Below, piece after piece: positions 1 through 9,641 of a stretch of 52,072 nt of DNA. The stretch comes from Chromatiales bacterium (GTDB taxonomy: Bacteria; Pseudomonadota; Gammaproteobacteria; Chromatiales; Chromatiaceae). Under the pieces are notes generated by a model. That model was not told where the DNA came from and did no database searches. It saw only the letters and a program-made list of their open reading frames with translations. The stretch lies in assembly GCA_024762475.1 (NCBI GenBank), contig JANTHJ010000001.1, forward strand, positions 88,510 through 140,581, given 5' to 3'. Position 1 is the stretch's first letter. The number at the start of each line of letters is the position of its first letter. A program made the position numbers and the translations under genes.

Positions 1-1487
1 GTCTTCACGGTCACCCGGCGGTCCGCCGGCAGCGTGCCCTCGAGGGTCAGTATCCGTTCGGCTTGGAAACGCAGACCTGTCTGGCGTCCAATCGCCACCC
101 GGACGCCCTTCACATCGACACCACTGCGATTGTCCAGACGCAGCAGCAACTCCCCGCCCGCTCCGCGCAGCAGGGTGGCCGCCAGATAACGACCAGGCCG
201 CTTCGCCAGATCCAGTTTCGCCAGCCGGCGGGCGGCGTCCTTTCGGACGGCGGATTTGGATGCGGCCACCGCCTGGAAGAACCCCACCGCCTGCTGCGGA
301 CGCCCCTGCTGCTCGGCGATCAGCCCCAGTGCATAGTAGGCCTCGGCGGTAGGCAGCAGGCGCACGCTTTGCTTCAGGTCCGACTCGGCTGCCCCTGTCC
401 TGCCGAGCTCCCGCTCCAGCAAGCCGCGCTGCAGGCGCGTCATGAAATAATCGGGATTGAGGGAGACCGCCCGGTCGAACGCCCGCATGGCGGCATCTTT
501 CTTACCCTGGGCCTCGAGGATTTCCCCTCGCAGGGTATGGAAAACCGCCTCTTTCGGTTCGATGGCAATCGCCCGGTCCAATTTGCGCAGTGCGACCCGA
601 TAGTTCTTCTTTTCGGCCGCCTTGCGTGCCGCCGCATACGCCTCATAAGCCGGCTTGGTCCGTTTCAGATGCGCCACGGCACGCTGGTAGCGGGCCTCGC
701 CACGCTCTCCACCGGGGTTACCCAGCTGTGCGAGCAGGCGCCGGTTGCGCTCGACCCGTTCGCGCGAGGGCGGATGGGAGGCGAACAGGCCGCTCAACCA
801 GTCACTGCGTTTTCCCTCGGCGAGGCGCACAAAGGTCTCCTGTAGCGTGACGGCCGCAGCCGGGTCGTAGCCCGCCCTTGCCATATAGCGCATGCCATAG
901 CTGTCGGCCTCGCGCTCGGCATCGCGGCTGTAGCGGCTCTTGACCAGGTTCGCGCCCAGCGCCGCCCCCAGATTTCCGAGCTGCTGATGGTCCGAACCAC
1001 CGAGCGCAGCACCCACCGCCACCAAGGCCCCCTGCAGGAAGATGCCCCGCTGCATCGACTGGGCGGTATGACCGGCCGCCGCATGCACGATCTCGTGCGC
1101 CAGCACCGCAGCCAGCTCTGCCTCATCGTGCAACTCCAACAGCAGGCCGCGATTGACCGCGATTTTGCCGCCCGGCAATGCCCAGGCATTGGGCGTGTCA
1201 TCGTTGACCACGCGAAACTCATAGGGCAGCTTGCGATCTGCCACGCGGGCGAGGCGCTGCCCCACCCCCTGCACATAGGTCACCAACGCGGGATCGGCCA
1301 GGTAATCGCCACCCTGGGCCTGGCGATAGGGGCCATAGTTCTTCTGCCCGATGGCCAGTTCCTGGTCCTGCCCGATCAGCGAGAGCTGCTGCTCTCCGGT
1401 CACCGGATTGGTGGTGCAACCGGCGATGCCGAGCACCAACAAAAGTGCGATCAGTCCGAATAGGATCCTTTCAATTCTTGCGTGCAT
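1..1487 (-). CDS. M48 family zinc metalloprotease with TPR repeats, lipoprotein (C-terminus cut by window edge)
   Basis: Likely periplasmic, outer-membrane-anchored protease of the BepA/LoiP type, which degrade or assist misassembled outer-membrane proteins. About 495 codons are present and the frame is still open at base 1, so only a short C-terminal piece is missing. A signal peptide ends in a lipobox (IAGC near residue 24), followed by NPVTGEQ typical of the family. The zinc motif HEIVH lies near residue 128 and the third ligand is in READSYG about 55 residues later. TPR-like helices cover roughly residues 270-400. The ATG at 1487 has a strong AAGGAGG 6-7 bases upstream that lies inside the end of mazG; the genes overlap by 17 bases. 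It is the last gene of dgt-mazG-M48. The family is clear from the motifs; choosing between BepA-like and LoiP-like is inference. Confidence 0.9.
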   Translation of the reverse strand, partial: MHARIERILFGLIALLLVLGIAGCTTNPVTGEQQLSLIGQDQELAIGQKNYGPYRQAQGGDYLADPALVTYVQGVGQRLARVADRKLPYEFRVVNDDTPNAWALPGGKIAVNRGLLLELHDEAELAAVLAHEIVHAAAGHTAQSMQRGIFLQGALVAVGAALGGSDHQQLGNLGAALGANLVKSRYSRDAEREADSYGMRYMARAGYDPAAAVTLQETFVRLAEGKRSDWLSGLFASHPPSRERVERNRRLLAQLGNPGGERGEARYQRAVAHLKRTKPAYEAYAAARKAAEKKNYRVALRKLDRAIAIEPKEAVFHTLRGEILEAQGKKDAAMRAFDRAVSLNPDYFMTRLQRGLLERELGRTGAAESDLKQSVRLLPTAEAYYALGLIAEQQGRPQQAVGFFQAVAASKSAVRKDAARRLAKLDLAKRPGRYLAATLLRGAGGELLLRLDNRSGVDVKGVRVAIGRQTGLRFQAERILTLEGTLPADRRVTVK

Positions 1488-2283
1488 TCTCTTCCTCCTT
1501 GACATCCGACCAGGCCGATTCCAGCTGTTCCAGGGTCAGCTGCGACAGATCCGTATGACCCGATGCAGCCAGTCTCTGTTCCAGGGCACGAAAGCGCCGT
1601 TCGAACTTGTCGTTGGCCGCACGTAACAGGTGCTCGGACTGGTAGCCGAACAGCCGGACCAGGTTGGCCACCGTGAACAGCAGGTCTCCGAGCTCTTCGG
1701 CGAGGTGATCCGAGTCCCCTTCAGCGGCCGCCGCCTCCACCTCGGCCAGTTCCTCGTGCGTCTTGTCCAGGGCGCCCTGCGCCTCGGACCAGTCGAACCC
1801 CAGGTCCCTTGCCCGCTTCTGTAGCTTGTGGGCTCGTACCAGGGCCGGCAGCGCCCGGGCGACACCGGCCATCTGGCTTTTGTCCTGTCGATCCTTTTGC
1901 GAGCGCTCACCGGCCTTCGCGGCCTCCCAGGCACGGCGCAGGCTCTGTTCGTCCGAATGGCTCGCGTCACCAAAGACGTGGGGATGGCGACGGTGCATCT
2001 TGTCGGTGATACCCTGGGCCACGTCGGCGAAATCGAAGTGCCCCTCCTCGTCCGCGATGCGGCTGTAGAAGACGATCTGGAACAGCAGGTCACCCAATTC
2101 CTCTCGCAGCTCGGCGACATCTCCCTGCTCGATGGCATCGGCAACCTCGTAGGCCTCCTCCAGGGTATAGGGCACCAGGCTGCGCCAGGTCTGGGCGCGA
2201 TCCCAGGGACAGCCAGACTGCGGGTCGCGCAGACGTGCCATCAGCTCCAGCAGTTCCTCGATCGTCGAACAGACCCGCGACAC
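1471..2283 (-). CDS. mazG: Nucleoside triphosphate pyrophosphohydrolase MazG
   Basis: Hydrolyses NTPs and dNTPs to the monophosphate and PPi, cleaning abnormal nucleotides from the pool and, in E. coli, tempering (p)ppGpp levels. The 270-residue product has the family's two tandem MazG domains, each with an EELGDLLF metal-binding motif (near residues 60 and 200). The N-terminus (RLRDPQSGCPWD) matches the usual family start. The start is GTG at 2283 with GGGAGG seven bases upstream; it lies 3 bases after the dgt stop, so translation is probably coupled. Together with the upstream dGTPase this makes a nucleotide-pool sanitation operon. Confidence 0.95.
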   Translation of the reverse strand: MSRVCSTIEELLELMARLRDPQSGCPWDRAQTWRSLVPYTLEEAYEVADAIEQGDVAELREELGDLLFQIVFYSRIADEEGHFDFADVAQGITDKMHRRHPHVFGDASHSDEQSLRRAWEAAKAGERSQKDRQDKSQMAGVARALPALVRAHKLQKRARDLGFDWSEAQGALDKTHEELAEVEAAAAEGDSDHLAEELGDLLFTVANLVRLFGYQSEHLLRAANDKFERRFRALEQRLAASGHTDLSQLTLEQLESAWSDVKEEENARKN

Positions 2284-2286
2284 CCT

Positions 2287-3669
2287 TCAACCTCCCGGCA
2301 AGGAGATGCCGGTGACCTTTTTATAGAGGCTGACCGCGTAGGAGTCGGTCATGCCCGAAACGAAATCCGTCAGGAGCAACAGGCGCAGATAGGGGTCGGA
2401 CGAAGGTTCGCGCCCCGGCCCGATAAACTGCTCCGGAATCAGGCGCAACAGCATCTTGCTGCGGGCCGAGGCGCGCTCGCCGTGCTCGGCCACATCGTCT
2501 ATCACCTGGATGAATCGCTCCAGCAGATCATGGATGACCTGAAAACCGGCGGCCTGGATACTCACCACCTCGGGGGCGCAGTAGATTCGCTGGCGCGCCA
2601 TCTCGATCAGCACATCGGCCTGCTCGCGTGCCGGGATCTCGCCCAGCAATGGCTGGTCGAAACGGCCCTCGAGGATGGCCGCCTCGTTGTCCATGAAACA
2701 GGCCAGCGCCTGGGTGATGATCTGATTGATGACCTTGGCGCGCAGGAACTCGATTCGGTCTTTGGGCTCGCGAATCCCGGTCAGCCGTGCCCTCTGGCGC
2801 TCGTGGTCGGGAAGCAGGTCGAGGAAGGCGCCGGTCACCTCTGGGTAGGTGAAATGTCCGAGGCGGTAGCCGTCCTCGATATCGATCACCCGATAGGCGA
2901 TATCGTCGGCGGCCTCCACCAGAAAGGCCAGCGGATGCCGATACCAGATGGCGCGGTGTGGGTCACGGCGAATCAGGCCTACCGAATCGGCCACCTGATC
3001 GAAGGCGGCCCGGTCGGCCACCGTAAAACCCTGCTTTTTGGCACTGACGCCTGCGAAGTGACTGCCGCCCAAGCAGGACTCGCGAGGGTACTTGGTAAAG
3101 GCCGCCAGGGTTGCGCAGGTGAGCTGCAGTCCCCCGGGGTTATCCGGATTCTGCAGGCGCGTGACGATACGGAATCCCTGAGCGTTGCCCTCGAAGGCAA
3201 GAAAATCCTCGCGCTGGCTGCCTCGCAACATGGCCACGCGCCGGGCCCCGTAGTCGGCCGTCATAGCCCATTGGCGGATCGCATCCTCGCCCGAATGACC
3301 AAAGGGCGGGTTACCGATGTCGTGGGCAAGGCAGGCGGCCGCGCAGATATTGCCGAAATCGGCCGCCTCGAAGGCATCGAGGCCGTGTCGGGCAATCACT
3401 TGCTCGCCCACCAGGGTGCCCAGCGACCGACCAATGCACGAGGCCTCCAGGCTATGGGTCAGGCGGGTGCGTACATAGTCGACCTTGGACAGCGGGAAGA
3501 CCTGGGTCTTGTCCTGCATGCGACGAAAGGCCGAGCAGAACACCACCCGGTCGAAATCCCGTTGAAAGTCGGTCCTGGCGGTATGCTGCTGGGGCGGTTG
3601 ATCGGTCCCCAGGCGTCGGCGCGAAAGCAGACTCGACCACTGCATCGGTGTTTCAACGGGCTTTTGCAC
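2287..3669 (-). CDS. dgt: dGTPase / dGTP triphosphohydrolase-like HD protein
   Basis: HD-domain phosphohydrolase expected to cut dGTP (or other dNTPs) to the nucleoside plus triphosphate. The sequence shows the family's ordered metal ligands: His in RTRLTHSLEAS, the HD pair in CLAHDIGNPPFGHSG, and a distal Asp in the VEAADDIAYRVIDIEDG block. It has 460 codons from a GTG at 3669; an in-frame ATG at 3645 (MQWSSLLSRRRLG) fits family N-termini equally well, and neither has an ideal ribosome site. It is first gene of dgt-mazG-M48. Compared with E. coli Dgt (about 505 residues) it is the shorter variant, so substrate preference may be broader than dGTP. Confidence 0.92.
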   Translation of the reverse strand: MQKPVETPMQWSSLLSRRRLGTDQPPQQHTARTDFQRDFDRVVFCSAFRRMQDKTQVFPLSKVDYVRTRLTHSLEASCIGRSLGTLVGEQVIARHGLDAFEAADFGNICAAACLAHDIGNPPFGHSGEDAIRQWAMTADYGARRVAMLRGSQREDFLAFEGNAQGFRIVTRLQNPDNPGGLQLTCATLAAFTKYPRESCLGGSHFAGVSAKKQGFTVADRAAFDQVADSVGLIRRDPHRAIWYRHPLAFLVEAADDIAYRVIDIEDGYRLGHFTYPEVTGAFLDLLPDHERQRARLTGIREPKDRIEFLRAKVINQIITQALACFMDNEAAILEGRFDQPLLGEIPAREQADVLIEMARQRIYCAPEVVSIQAAGFQVIHDLLERFIQVIDDVAEHGERASARSKMLLRLIPEQFIGPGREPSSDPYLRLLLLTDFVSGMTDSYAVSLYKKVTGISLPGG

Positions 3670-3836
3670 GGACGGCAGGAACTCCTCGGCGCCTAATGTC
3701 AGGACGCCACTTTATCACCGGGACCCCGGAAGTTCGTGTGGAGCAGAAATTATCTGCTAAGGTGGAAACCGTGTCGCCAACACAGGACGCATCCCCGCTG
3801 GCGACGCAATAGAAAACTATAACAGACTGATTTAAA

Positions 3837-3865
3837 TTGACATTTTGACCTGATTCCAGTAAATT
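3837..3865 (+). promoter_or_regulatory. Sigma70 promoter of the RND efflux operon
   Basis: TTGACA at 3837-3842, a 17-base spacer and TAAATT at 3860-3865 give a near-consensus promoter about 98 bases before the adaptor gene. It lies in an AT-rich pocket of the 290-base gap between dgt and the efflux genes, where I see no convincing gene. No clear operator palindrome is visible, so expression may be largely constitutive. Confidence 0.7.
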
Positions 3866-3962
3866 TCGCCGCCATTTCGGCACAGCAGTACCGGCCGGCG
3901 ATGTCATCTGCGGGCGACACCTATCGCCGGCAACAAGACTACTGACCTGGGGTGAACTCCGA

Positions 3963-5165
3963 ATGAATATCCGCTCTCTCGCTGCAAGTCTCCTCCTCTG
4001 CCTGCTTGCGCAAGGCGCCCAGGCACAGGATTCGCCGACCGCGGGCTACCGGATCGTCCCGGTGGAAAAAAGGGCGGCCGACCTGACCGTGACCATTGCC
4101 GCCACCATCACGCCGTTCAAGACGGTTCAGCTCACCGCGCAGATGCCGGGGCGAGTGAGGCAGATCCAGGGCCGGGAGGGCGACCGCTTTGACCAGGCCG
4201 CAGTGCTGGTCACGCTCGATGATTCGGCACTGCTGGCACGCCGGGAGGCGGCCCTGGCCGCGCGCGAATCGGCGTTGGTGGCGATACAGAACGCCCAGGC
4301 CCAGTACCAGCGCGAGCTGTATACGCCCCGCTCGGATGCGGTGCGCACCGCCCCCGGCGGATTCGGCTTCCCCGGCATGATGGACCAGATGTTCGGTGTC
4401 CCCATGCAGGACGCGCTGGGCATGCGCGATCATGATGCGGAGCGATATACCGATATAGTCGACGTACGCAGCCGCGTGGCCCAGGCGCAGAACAGCCTGC
4501 GCCAGGCGGAGGCCAATATCCGCGAAATCGACGCGCGCCTGCGCGATACGCTCAGCGTGGCACCGTTCAACGGTGTCGTCGACAAGGTGTACGTCGAGGA
4601 AGGGGATACCGTACAGCCGGGGCAGCCGCTGGTGGATTTCAGCCAGGAGGGCAGGTTCAAGGTCGAGGCCGATCTGCCGGTCCACCTGGTTCGTCACCTG
4701 GCGCCTGGGCAGGCCCTGCCGGTCAAGCTGGACAATCGGGGCGCCGCCATCCCCGCCCGGGTGTACCGGATTCATCCCACCGCAGACCAGCGCCGTCATA
4801 CTATCCATGTCGAACTGACCCTGCCCGAAACTGTGTCCGCGACGGCGGGGCAGTATGCCGAAGTCGGGGTGACCGACCGGGCCGCCAGCACTGCGCCCCA
4901 GCTGAGCATTCCCGCCTCCGCCGTGATCCACAAGAGCGGCATGCCGCTGGTGTTCAGCGTCGATCCCCATGGCATCGCCCACCTGCGGGTGATTCGCCTG
5001 GGTGACGATCTGGGCGGCGGGCGCGTCGGCGTGCTGTCGGGCGTTCGCGAGGGCGATCGCGTCATCGACGACCCTCCACCCGGACTGAAGGCGGGGCAGC
5101 AGGTGGCCGAGCCGGATGCGGAGGCCAGCGGCGAAGGAGTTCTTTCCCAGTCACAGGAGGGATGA
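3963..5165 (+). CDS. RND efflux periplasmic adaptor subunit (membrane fusion protein)
   Basis: Periplasmic HlyD/AcrA-like adaptor that couples an inner-membrane RND pump to an outer-membrane channel. It has 400 residues with a cleavable signal peptide ending AQGAQAQ. Barrel-sandwich halves appear as AQMPGRVRQIQGREGDRF and APFNGVVDKVYVEEGDTV, separated by an alpha-hairpin (about residues 85-190), followed by beta-barrel and membrane-proximal domains. The hairpin tip is unusual: about 45 residues near 120-165 form a Gly/Met-rich insert. The permease gene follows after 4 bases. No TolC-type gene is adjacent, so the outer channel must come from elsewhere. Substrate cannot be read from the sequence. 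Confidence 0.92.
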   Translation: MNIRSLAASLLLCLLAQGAQAQDSPTAGYRIVPVEKRAADLTVTIAATITPFKTVQLTAQMPGRVRQIQGREGDRFDQAAVLVTLDDSALLARREAALAARESALVAIQNAQAQYQRELYTPRSDAVRTAPGGFGFPGMMDQMFGVPMQDALGMRDHDAERYTDIVDVRSRVAQAQNSLRQAEANIREIDARLRDTLSVAPFNGVVDKVYVEEGDTVQPGQPLVDFSQEGRFKVEADLPVHLVRHLAPGQALPVKLDNRGAAIPARVYRIHPTADQRRHTIHVELTLPETVSATAGQYAEVGVTDRAASTAPQLSIPASAVIHKSGMPLVFSVDPHGIAHLRVIRLGDDLGGGRVGVLSGVREGDRVIDDPPPGLKAGQQVAEPDAEASGEGVLSQSQEG

Positions 5166-5169
5166 CCCT

Positions 5170-8100
5170 GTGGCAGAACAGCGCCCTCCCGAGAACAACG
5201 GCAACAACCTGGGGCTGGCCGGCGCCACCGCCAAGGCCTTCATTCACTCCCCTCTCTCGCCCCTGCTGTTCCTGGCCATGTTGGGGATGGGGATCATCGG
5301 CCTGATCGCCACCCCGCGTCAGGAGGACCCCCAGATATCGGTACCACTGATCGATATATTTCTTTCCTACCCTGGCGCCTCCGCAGAGCAGGTGTCCGCC
5401 AAGGCGGTCGAACCGCTCGAGCGCATCATGTCGGAGATTCCGGGCGTCAAGCACGTCTACTCGGCGAGCATGCGCGAACAGGGTATCGTGACAGTGCGCT
5501 TTCGGGTGGGCGAGGAAACCGGGCCCTCGGTGGTCAAGGTGCATGACAAGCTGGCGTCCAACCTGGACAAGATCCCTCCGGGTATCCAGGGGCCGCCCCT
5601 GGTCAAGGTCAAGGGCATCGACGACGTCCCCATCGTGACTCTGACCCTGTGGAGCAAGGAGCTACACGCTACCAGCCTGCGCAAGCTCGCGAGCAACCTG
5701 CTGCAGCAACTCAAGCAGATACCTGACACCGGCCAAGGCTTCATCGTGGGTGGACAGCACGAGCGTATCCGGGTTCGCGTCCGCCCGGAACAGCTGTCCA
5801 GCCATGGCGTCAGTGCAGCCGAGATCGTGGCGCGTATACGCCGCGCGAACCTGGAGCGCCGGGTCGGCCGGGGAGAGCAGGACAACCTGGATTTCCGGAT
5901 CTACGCCGGGGCCTTCCTGCGCACACCGCAGGACGTCCAGAACCTGGTACTGCGGGTACAGGATGGTGTCCCGGTGTACGTCCGCGACGTGGCAGACGTC
6001 AGCTGGGCGGCACAGGAAGCACACAGCTACGTCAACTACTACACGGGTCCGGCCGCGGAAAAGGAGGGCGTTTCTGGCGAAGTGGCCGACGGCGAGGGTG
6101 CGGTCACGGTGGCCATCGCGAAAAAGAAGGGCAGCAATGGCGTCACCGTGGCCAATGCCATCCTCGATCGGGTGGAGGTCCTCAAGGGAGACCTGATCCC
6201 CGAACAGGTGCGGGTGGCGGTCACCCGCAACTACGGCAAGACCGCGGCAGACAAGGTCAATGCCCTGCTGCTCAAGCTGGTCATTGCCACCGGCATCGTG
6301 ACCCTGCTGGTGTGGTGGGCACTGGGCTTCAAGCCGGCCCTGGTGGTCACCATCGTGATCCCCGTGGTGATCCTGATGACGGTTTTCGCTGCCCTGGTAA
6401 TGGGCTTTACCATCGACCGGGTATCCCTGTTTGCCCTGATCTTTTCCATCGGCATCCTGGTGGACGATGCCATCGTGGTGGTCGAGAACATCTACCGCCG
6501 CTGGCTGATCAGGGGCGAGCCCTCCACCGAGGTGGCGATAGACGCGGTCCGCGAGGTGGGCAACCCCACCATTATTGCCACCTTCACGGTCGTGGCAGCC
6601 CTGATGCCGATGGCATTCGTGCGCGGCCTGATGGGCCCCTATATGGCACCCATCCCGGTGCTCGGATCGGTGGCCATGATTATCTCCCTGTTCGCCGCCT
6701 TCGCCTTCACCTCCTATCTGGTGATGCGTATCCGCCCCTCCATGGACCGGCTTGAGCGGGCCGAGAAGAAGGAGCACGCTGCCAACCAACGTCTGGAGCG
6801 CCTGTTCCGCGCCATCCTGCCGCCATTGCTCGACCGCAAGATCCTCGGCTATGGCTTCCTCATCGCGTTGGTGATGGCCTTCTTCGCCGTGTGTGCCATG
6901 TTCTATACCACGGCGGTCACGGTGAAGATGCTTCCTTACGACAACAAGCCGGAGTTCGCGGTGGTCATCGATCTGCCCGAGGGCACTGCGCTGCCGGTGA
7001 CCTCGAATGTGGCGCGTGAAATGGCCGAGGCACTGCGAACGATCGATCAGGTAACAGCACTACAGACCTACGCCGGCACCGCCCGGCCCTTCGACTTCAA
7101 TGGCATGGTCCGCCACTACTACCTGCGCCAGGAGCCCTGGCAGGGCGAGATCCAGGTACAGCTGGTGGACAAGCACCACCGCGAGGCCTCCAGCCACCAA
7201 CTGGCAGAGAAGGCACGGGCACTGCTCAAGCCGATCGCCGACCGCTACCGGGCGAAGATCACTGTGGCCGAGATGCCACCCGGCCCACCGGTGCTCCAGT
7301 CGGTGGTGGCAGAGATCTATGGCCCCGACGCCGAGACCCGTCGCGAGGTCGCCAGGGAGATGACCGGGATCTTCGAGCACACCGGTGGCCTGGCCGATGT
7401 GGACAACTACATGACCGAGCCCTACGAGTCCTGGCGATTCGTGATCAACGCGCAGAAGGCCTCGACCAAGGGCGTGACCACCGCCAACATCGTCGAGAAT
7501 CTCTCCATGGTGATGGGGGAATACAAGATCACCGACCGCCGTACCGACAACTCGCTGGAACCCACCTGGGTCGTGATCCAGGCCCCGCTCTCCCTGCGCG
7601 CCAATCCCGAGTCGATGGGAGACCTGCCCATCGCCGCGCCGGGTGGTGTGACCATTCCGCTCGCAGAGCTGGGCCATTGGGAAAAAATGCAGGAGGATCC
7701 CATCATCTATCACAAGGATCTGCGTGCACTGGAGTACGTGGTCGGTGACGCCGTCGGTCGTCTGGGCGCTCCGATCTATCCCATGTTGAAGATCGAAGAA
7801 GTGCTCGAGAACTATGTCAGCCCGGACGGCCAAACGCTCTCCGGCGCCATGACCTCCCCCCCGCCGGCCAACGGCCTGTCAGGATTCGAGTGGGGTGGCG
7901 AGTGGACGGTGACCTACGAGACCTTCCGCGACATGGGGGCGGCCTTCGCGGTCGCGCTGGTGCTCATCTACATGCTGGTGGTGGGCATGTTCGGCAACTT
8001 CGTGGTGCCAGCCATCATCATGGCCCCGATTCCCCTGACCCTACTCGGCATCATTCCTGGTCATTGGCTGGTCACCCAGCTGACCGGCACCAATGCCTAC

Positions 8101-8466
8101 TTCACCGCCACCTCCATGATCGGCTTCATCGCGCTGGCCGGGATCATCGTGCGCAACTCTATCCTGCTGGTGGATTTCGCCGTCGAGGCCATACGCTGCG
8201 GCCAGGAGACGCGCGAGGCGGTGCTCCTCGCATGCAAGGCACGCACCCGGCCGATCATGATCACCGCCTTTGCCCTGATCGGTGGGGCCAGCGTGATCCT
8301 GCACGACCCCATCTTTCAGGGGATGGCGATCTCGCTGATGTTCGGGGTCTTCGTTTCGACGGTCCTGACCCTGCTGGTCATCCCGTTGGGCTGCGTGAGC
8401 GCGGCGAAGAGCATGTGCCGAGTCGCCGAGGCGCGCGATGCCGCCGGCGCACCGCACGCAATCTGA
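5170..8466 (+). CDS. RND family efflux transporter permease
   Basis: Inner-membrane proton-driven pump of the AcrB superfamily, 1098 residues. It has the TM1 start near residue 30, two large periplasmic loops and two six-helix bundles. TM4 carries the paired acidic residues of the proton relay in SIGILVDDAIVVVENIY (near residue 432). The frame is open further upstream, but GTG at 5170 is chosen: it follows the adaptor stop by 4 bases, has GGAGG nine bases before it, and avoids a 50-base overlap. It is longer than AcrB (1049) mainly in the loops. The C-terminus ends soon after the last helix. It converges on the porin gene with only 9 bases between stops. Confidence 0.93.
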   Translation: MAEQRPPENNGNNLGLAGATAKAFIHSPLSPLLFLAMLGMGIIGLIATPRQEDPQISVPLIDIFLSYPGASAEQVSAKAVEPLERIMSEIPGVKHVYSASMREQGIVTVRFRVGEETGPSVVKVHDKLASNLDKIPPGIQGPPLVKVKGIDDVPIVTLTLWSKELHATSLRKLASNLLQQLKQIPDTGQGFIVGGQHERIRVRVRPEQLSSHGVSAAEIVARIRRANLERRVGRGEQDNLDFRIYAGAFLRTPQDVQNLVLRVQDGVPVYVRDVADVSWAAQEAHSYVNYYTGPAAEKEGVSGEVADGEGAVTVAIAKKKGSNGVTVANAILDRVEVLKGDLIPEQVRVAVTRNYGKTAADKVNALLLKLVIATGIVTLLVWWALGFKPALVVTIVIPVVILMTVFAALVMGFTIDRVSLFALIFSIGILVDDAIVVVENIYRRWLIRGEPSTEVAIDAVREVGNPTIIATFTVVAALMPMAFVRGLMGPYMAPIPVLGSVAMIISLFAAFAFTSYLVMRIRPSMDRLERAEKKEHAANQRLERLFRAILPPLLDRKILGYGFLIALVMAFFAVCAMFYTTAVTVKMLPYDNKPEFAVVIDLPEGTALPVTSNVAREMAEALRTIDQVTALQTYAGTARPFDFNGMVRHYYLRQEPWQGEIQVQLVDKHHREASSHQLAEKARALLKPIADRYRAKITVAEMPPGPPVLQSVVAEIYGPDAETRREVAREMTGIFEHTGGLADVDNYMTEPYESWRFVINAQKASTKGVTTANIVENLSMVMGEYKITDRRTDNSLEPTWVVIQAPLSLRANPESMGDLPIAAPGGVTIPLAELGHWEKMQEDPIIYHKDLRALEYVVGDAVGRLGAPIYPMLKIEEVLENYVSPDGQTLSGAMTSPPPANGLSGFEWGGEWTVTYETFRDMGAAFAVALVLIYMLVVGMFGNFVVPAIIMAPIPLTLLGIIPGHWLVTQLTGTNAYFTATSMIGFIALAGIIVRNSILLVDFAVEAIRCGQETREAVLLACKARTRPIMITAFALIGGASVILHDPIFQGMAISLMFGVFVSTVLTLLVIPLGCVSAAKSMCRVAEARDAAGAPHAI

Positions 8467-8475
8467 GCACCGCGA

Positions 8476-9633
8476 TCAGAACATTTCGAGACGATAGTTG
8501 AGGAAGGCGCGCGTGTTGCTGCCATCCCTGCCCATGTCGCTGTGCACCAGGTCCACGGCCAGGCCTTCGCCCAGCGCGTAGCTCGCGGTGAAATCCCATT
8601 CATCGCCAACACCCTTGCTGAAACCGGCATGGCGCGCGCCGAGGGTGAGTCGATCGATTCCTCCATACTCGACCCCGGCCGCCAGGGCCCGGATGCGGGA
8701 AACGCCGTCGATGGTGTTTTGCTCCGCGGAGGTGAAATAGGGGCCACCACCATAGCCATTGATGACGCTGCCCGTCCCGAAGACCTTGTTGAAATCCCCC
8801 GAGAGGGTAAAGTCGCCCAGTTCCCAGGACAGCCCGGCGCCCCAGGCCATGGCCTGCTGGTCCGCCACGCGGTCACGCTGGTGCGTCCACTGAAGGGCCA
8901 ACTGTACCTTTTCGTGGAGTTCGGTGACTGCCTCCACGTAGGCGATGTCGGAACCGCCCTTCTGGTAGTAATACCAACCCTGCACCTCGCCCTTGAGGAC
9001 CGGATAGGACAGCCCCACAAAGCTGGCGCCATGGTCGCCATTGATTCGGTCGAACCGCTCCTTGCTACTGTCGACGCCGGCCCAGCGACGCAGGTGTCCC
9101 GCCGTGACCCAAAGCCCTTGCGCCGGGGCGCTCTCGAGGACCACCGCCTCGAAGGTATTGGGGATCATGCCGATGTCGTCGCTGTCGGCAAAGGGAGTCT
9201 CCAGCGCCTGTCGACCCGCGCGCAGGCTGCCGAACGGAAGGTCGGCCTGCAGCCAAAGCTGGCCCACCACCGCGTAGCCGGAGCCATCCGGGCCACCCGA
9301 CGAGTCGAGGAACAGCTCATCGTCATCCAGGTCGCCGAGTGGCGCAGTGGCGTAGAGGGCGGCGCCGACGCTCAGGTGGTGCCACACGGCGGTGCGACCC
9401 TCCAGCTGCGCCCCTACCGACAGGCTCTCGGCGTCGCTTCCGGCATTGTCCTCGGTGTGGGTATACCCCAGACGAAGCCCTAAACCCAGGGCACCGTCTG
9501 ACGACACATCGCACCAGGCAGCCGCCGGGCCGAGCAGGGCCGCGGCGAGCAGGCCGACCAGCCACCGACTACGCCGGACGCTGTCTCTTGGTGGGAGATG
9601 CCGGGCCGCAGGCGGAACGATTTGTTGCGGCAT
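8476..9633 (-). CDS. OprD-like outer-membrane porin
   Basis: Predicted outer-membrane beta-barrel channel of about 385 residues with an N-terminal signal peptide (LLAAALLGPAAAWCD). The stretch RAGRQALETPFADSD followed by IGMIPNTFEAVVLES closely resembles the conserved OprD-family signature. The barrel alternates Gly/aromatic strands and the last residue is Phe, as is usual for outer-membrane proteins. Start at ATG 9633 is preferred over an in-frame start 24 bases upstream because GAGGA sits five bases before it; it begins 8 bases after the chemoreceptor stop, so the two are very likely co-transcribed. OprD relatives pass amino acids or small organic acids; the substrate here is unknown but may match the ligand of the coupled chemoreceptor or ABC importer. 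Confidence 0.8.
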   Translation of the reverse strand: MPQQIVPPAARHLPPRDSVRRSRWLVGLLAAALLGPAAAWCDVSSDGALGLGLRLGYTHTEDNAGSDAESLSVGAQLEGRTAVWHHLSVGAALYATAPLGDLDDDELFLDSSGGPDGSGYAVVGQLWLQADLPFGSLRAGRQALETPFADSDDIGMIPNTFEAVVLESAPAQGLWVTAGHLRRWAGVDSSKERFDRINGDHGASFVGLSYPVLKGEVQGWYYYQKGGSDIAYVEAVTELHEKVQLALQWTHQRDRVADQQAMAWGAGLSWELGDFTLSGDFNKVFGTGSVINGYGGGPYFTSAEQNTIDGVSRIRALAAGVEYGGIDRLTLGARHAGFSKGVGDEWDFTASYALGEGLAVDLVHSDMGRDGSNTRAFLNYRLEMF

Positions 9634-9641
9634 GCTCGTCC

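Noticed and set aside
1828-3696. 622-codon plus-strand open frame
   Set aside because: Antisense to dgt and mazG, both of which have clear catalytic motifs; no ribosome site or family features. It is a high-GC shadow.
3653-3907. 84-codon minus-strand frame upstream of dgt
   Set aside because: Overlaps the dgt start and the promoter-rich gap; no ribosome site or recognisable features.
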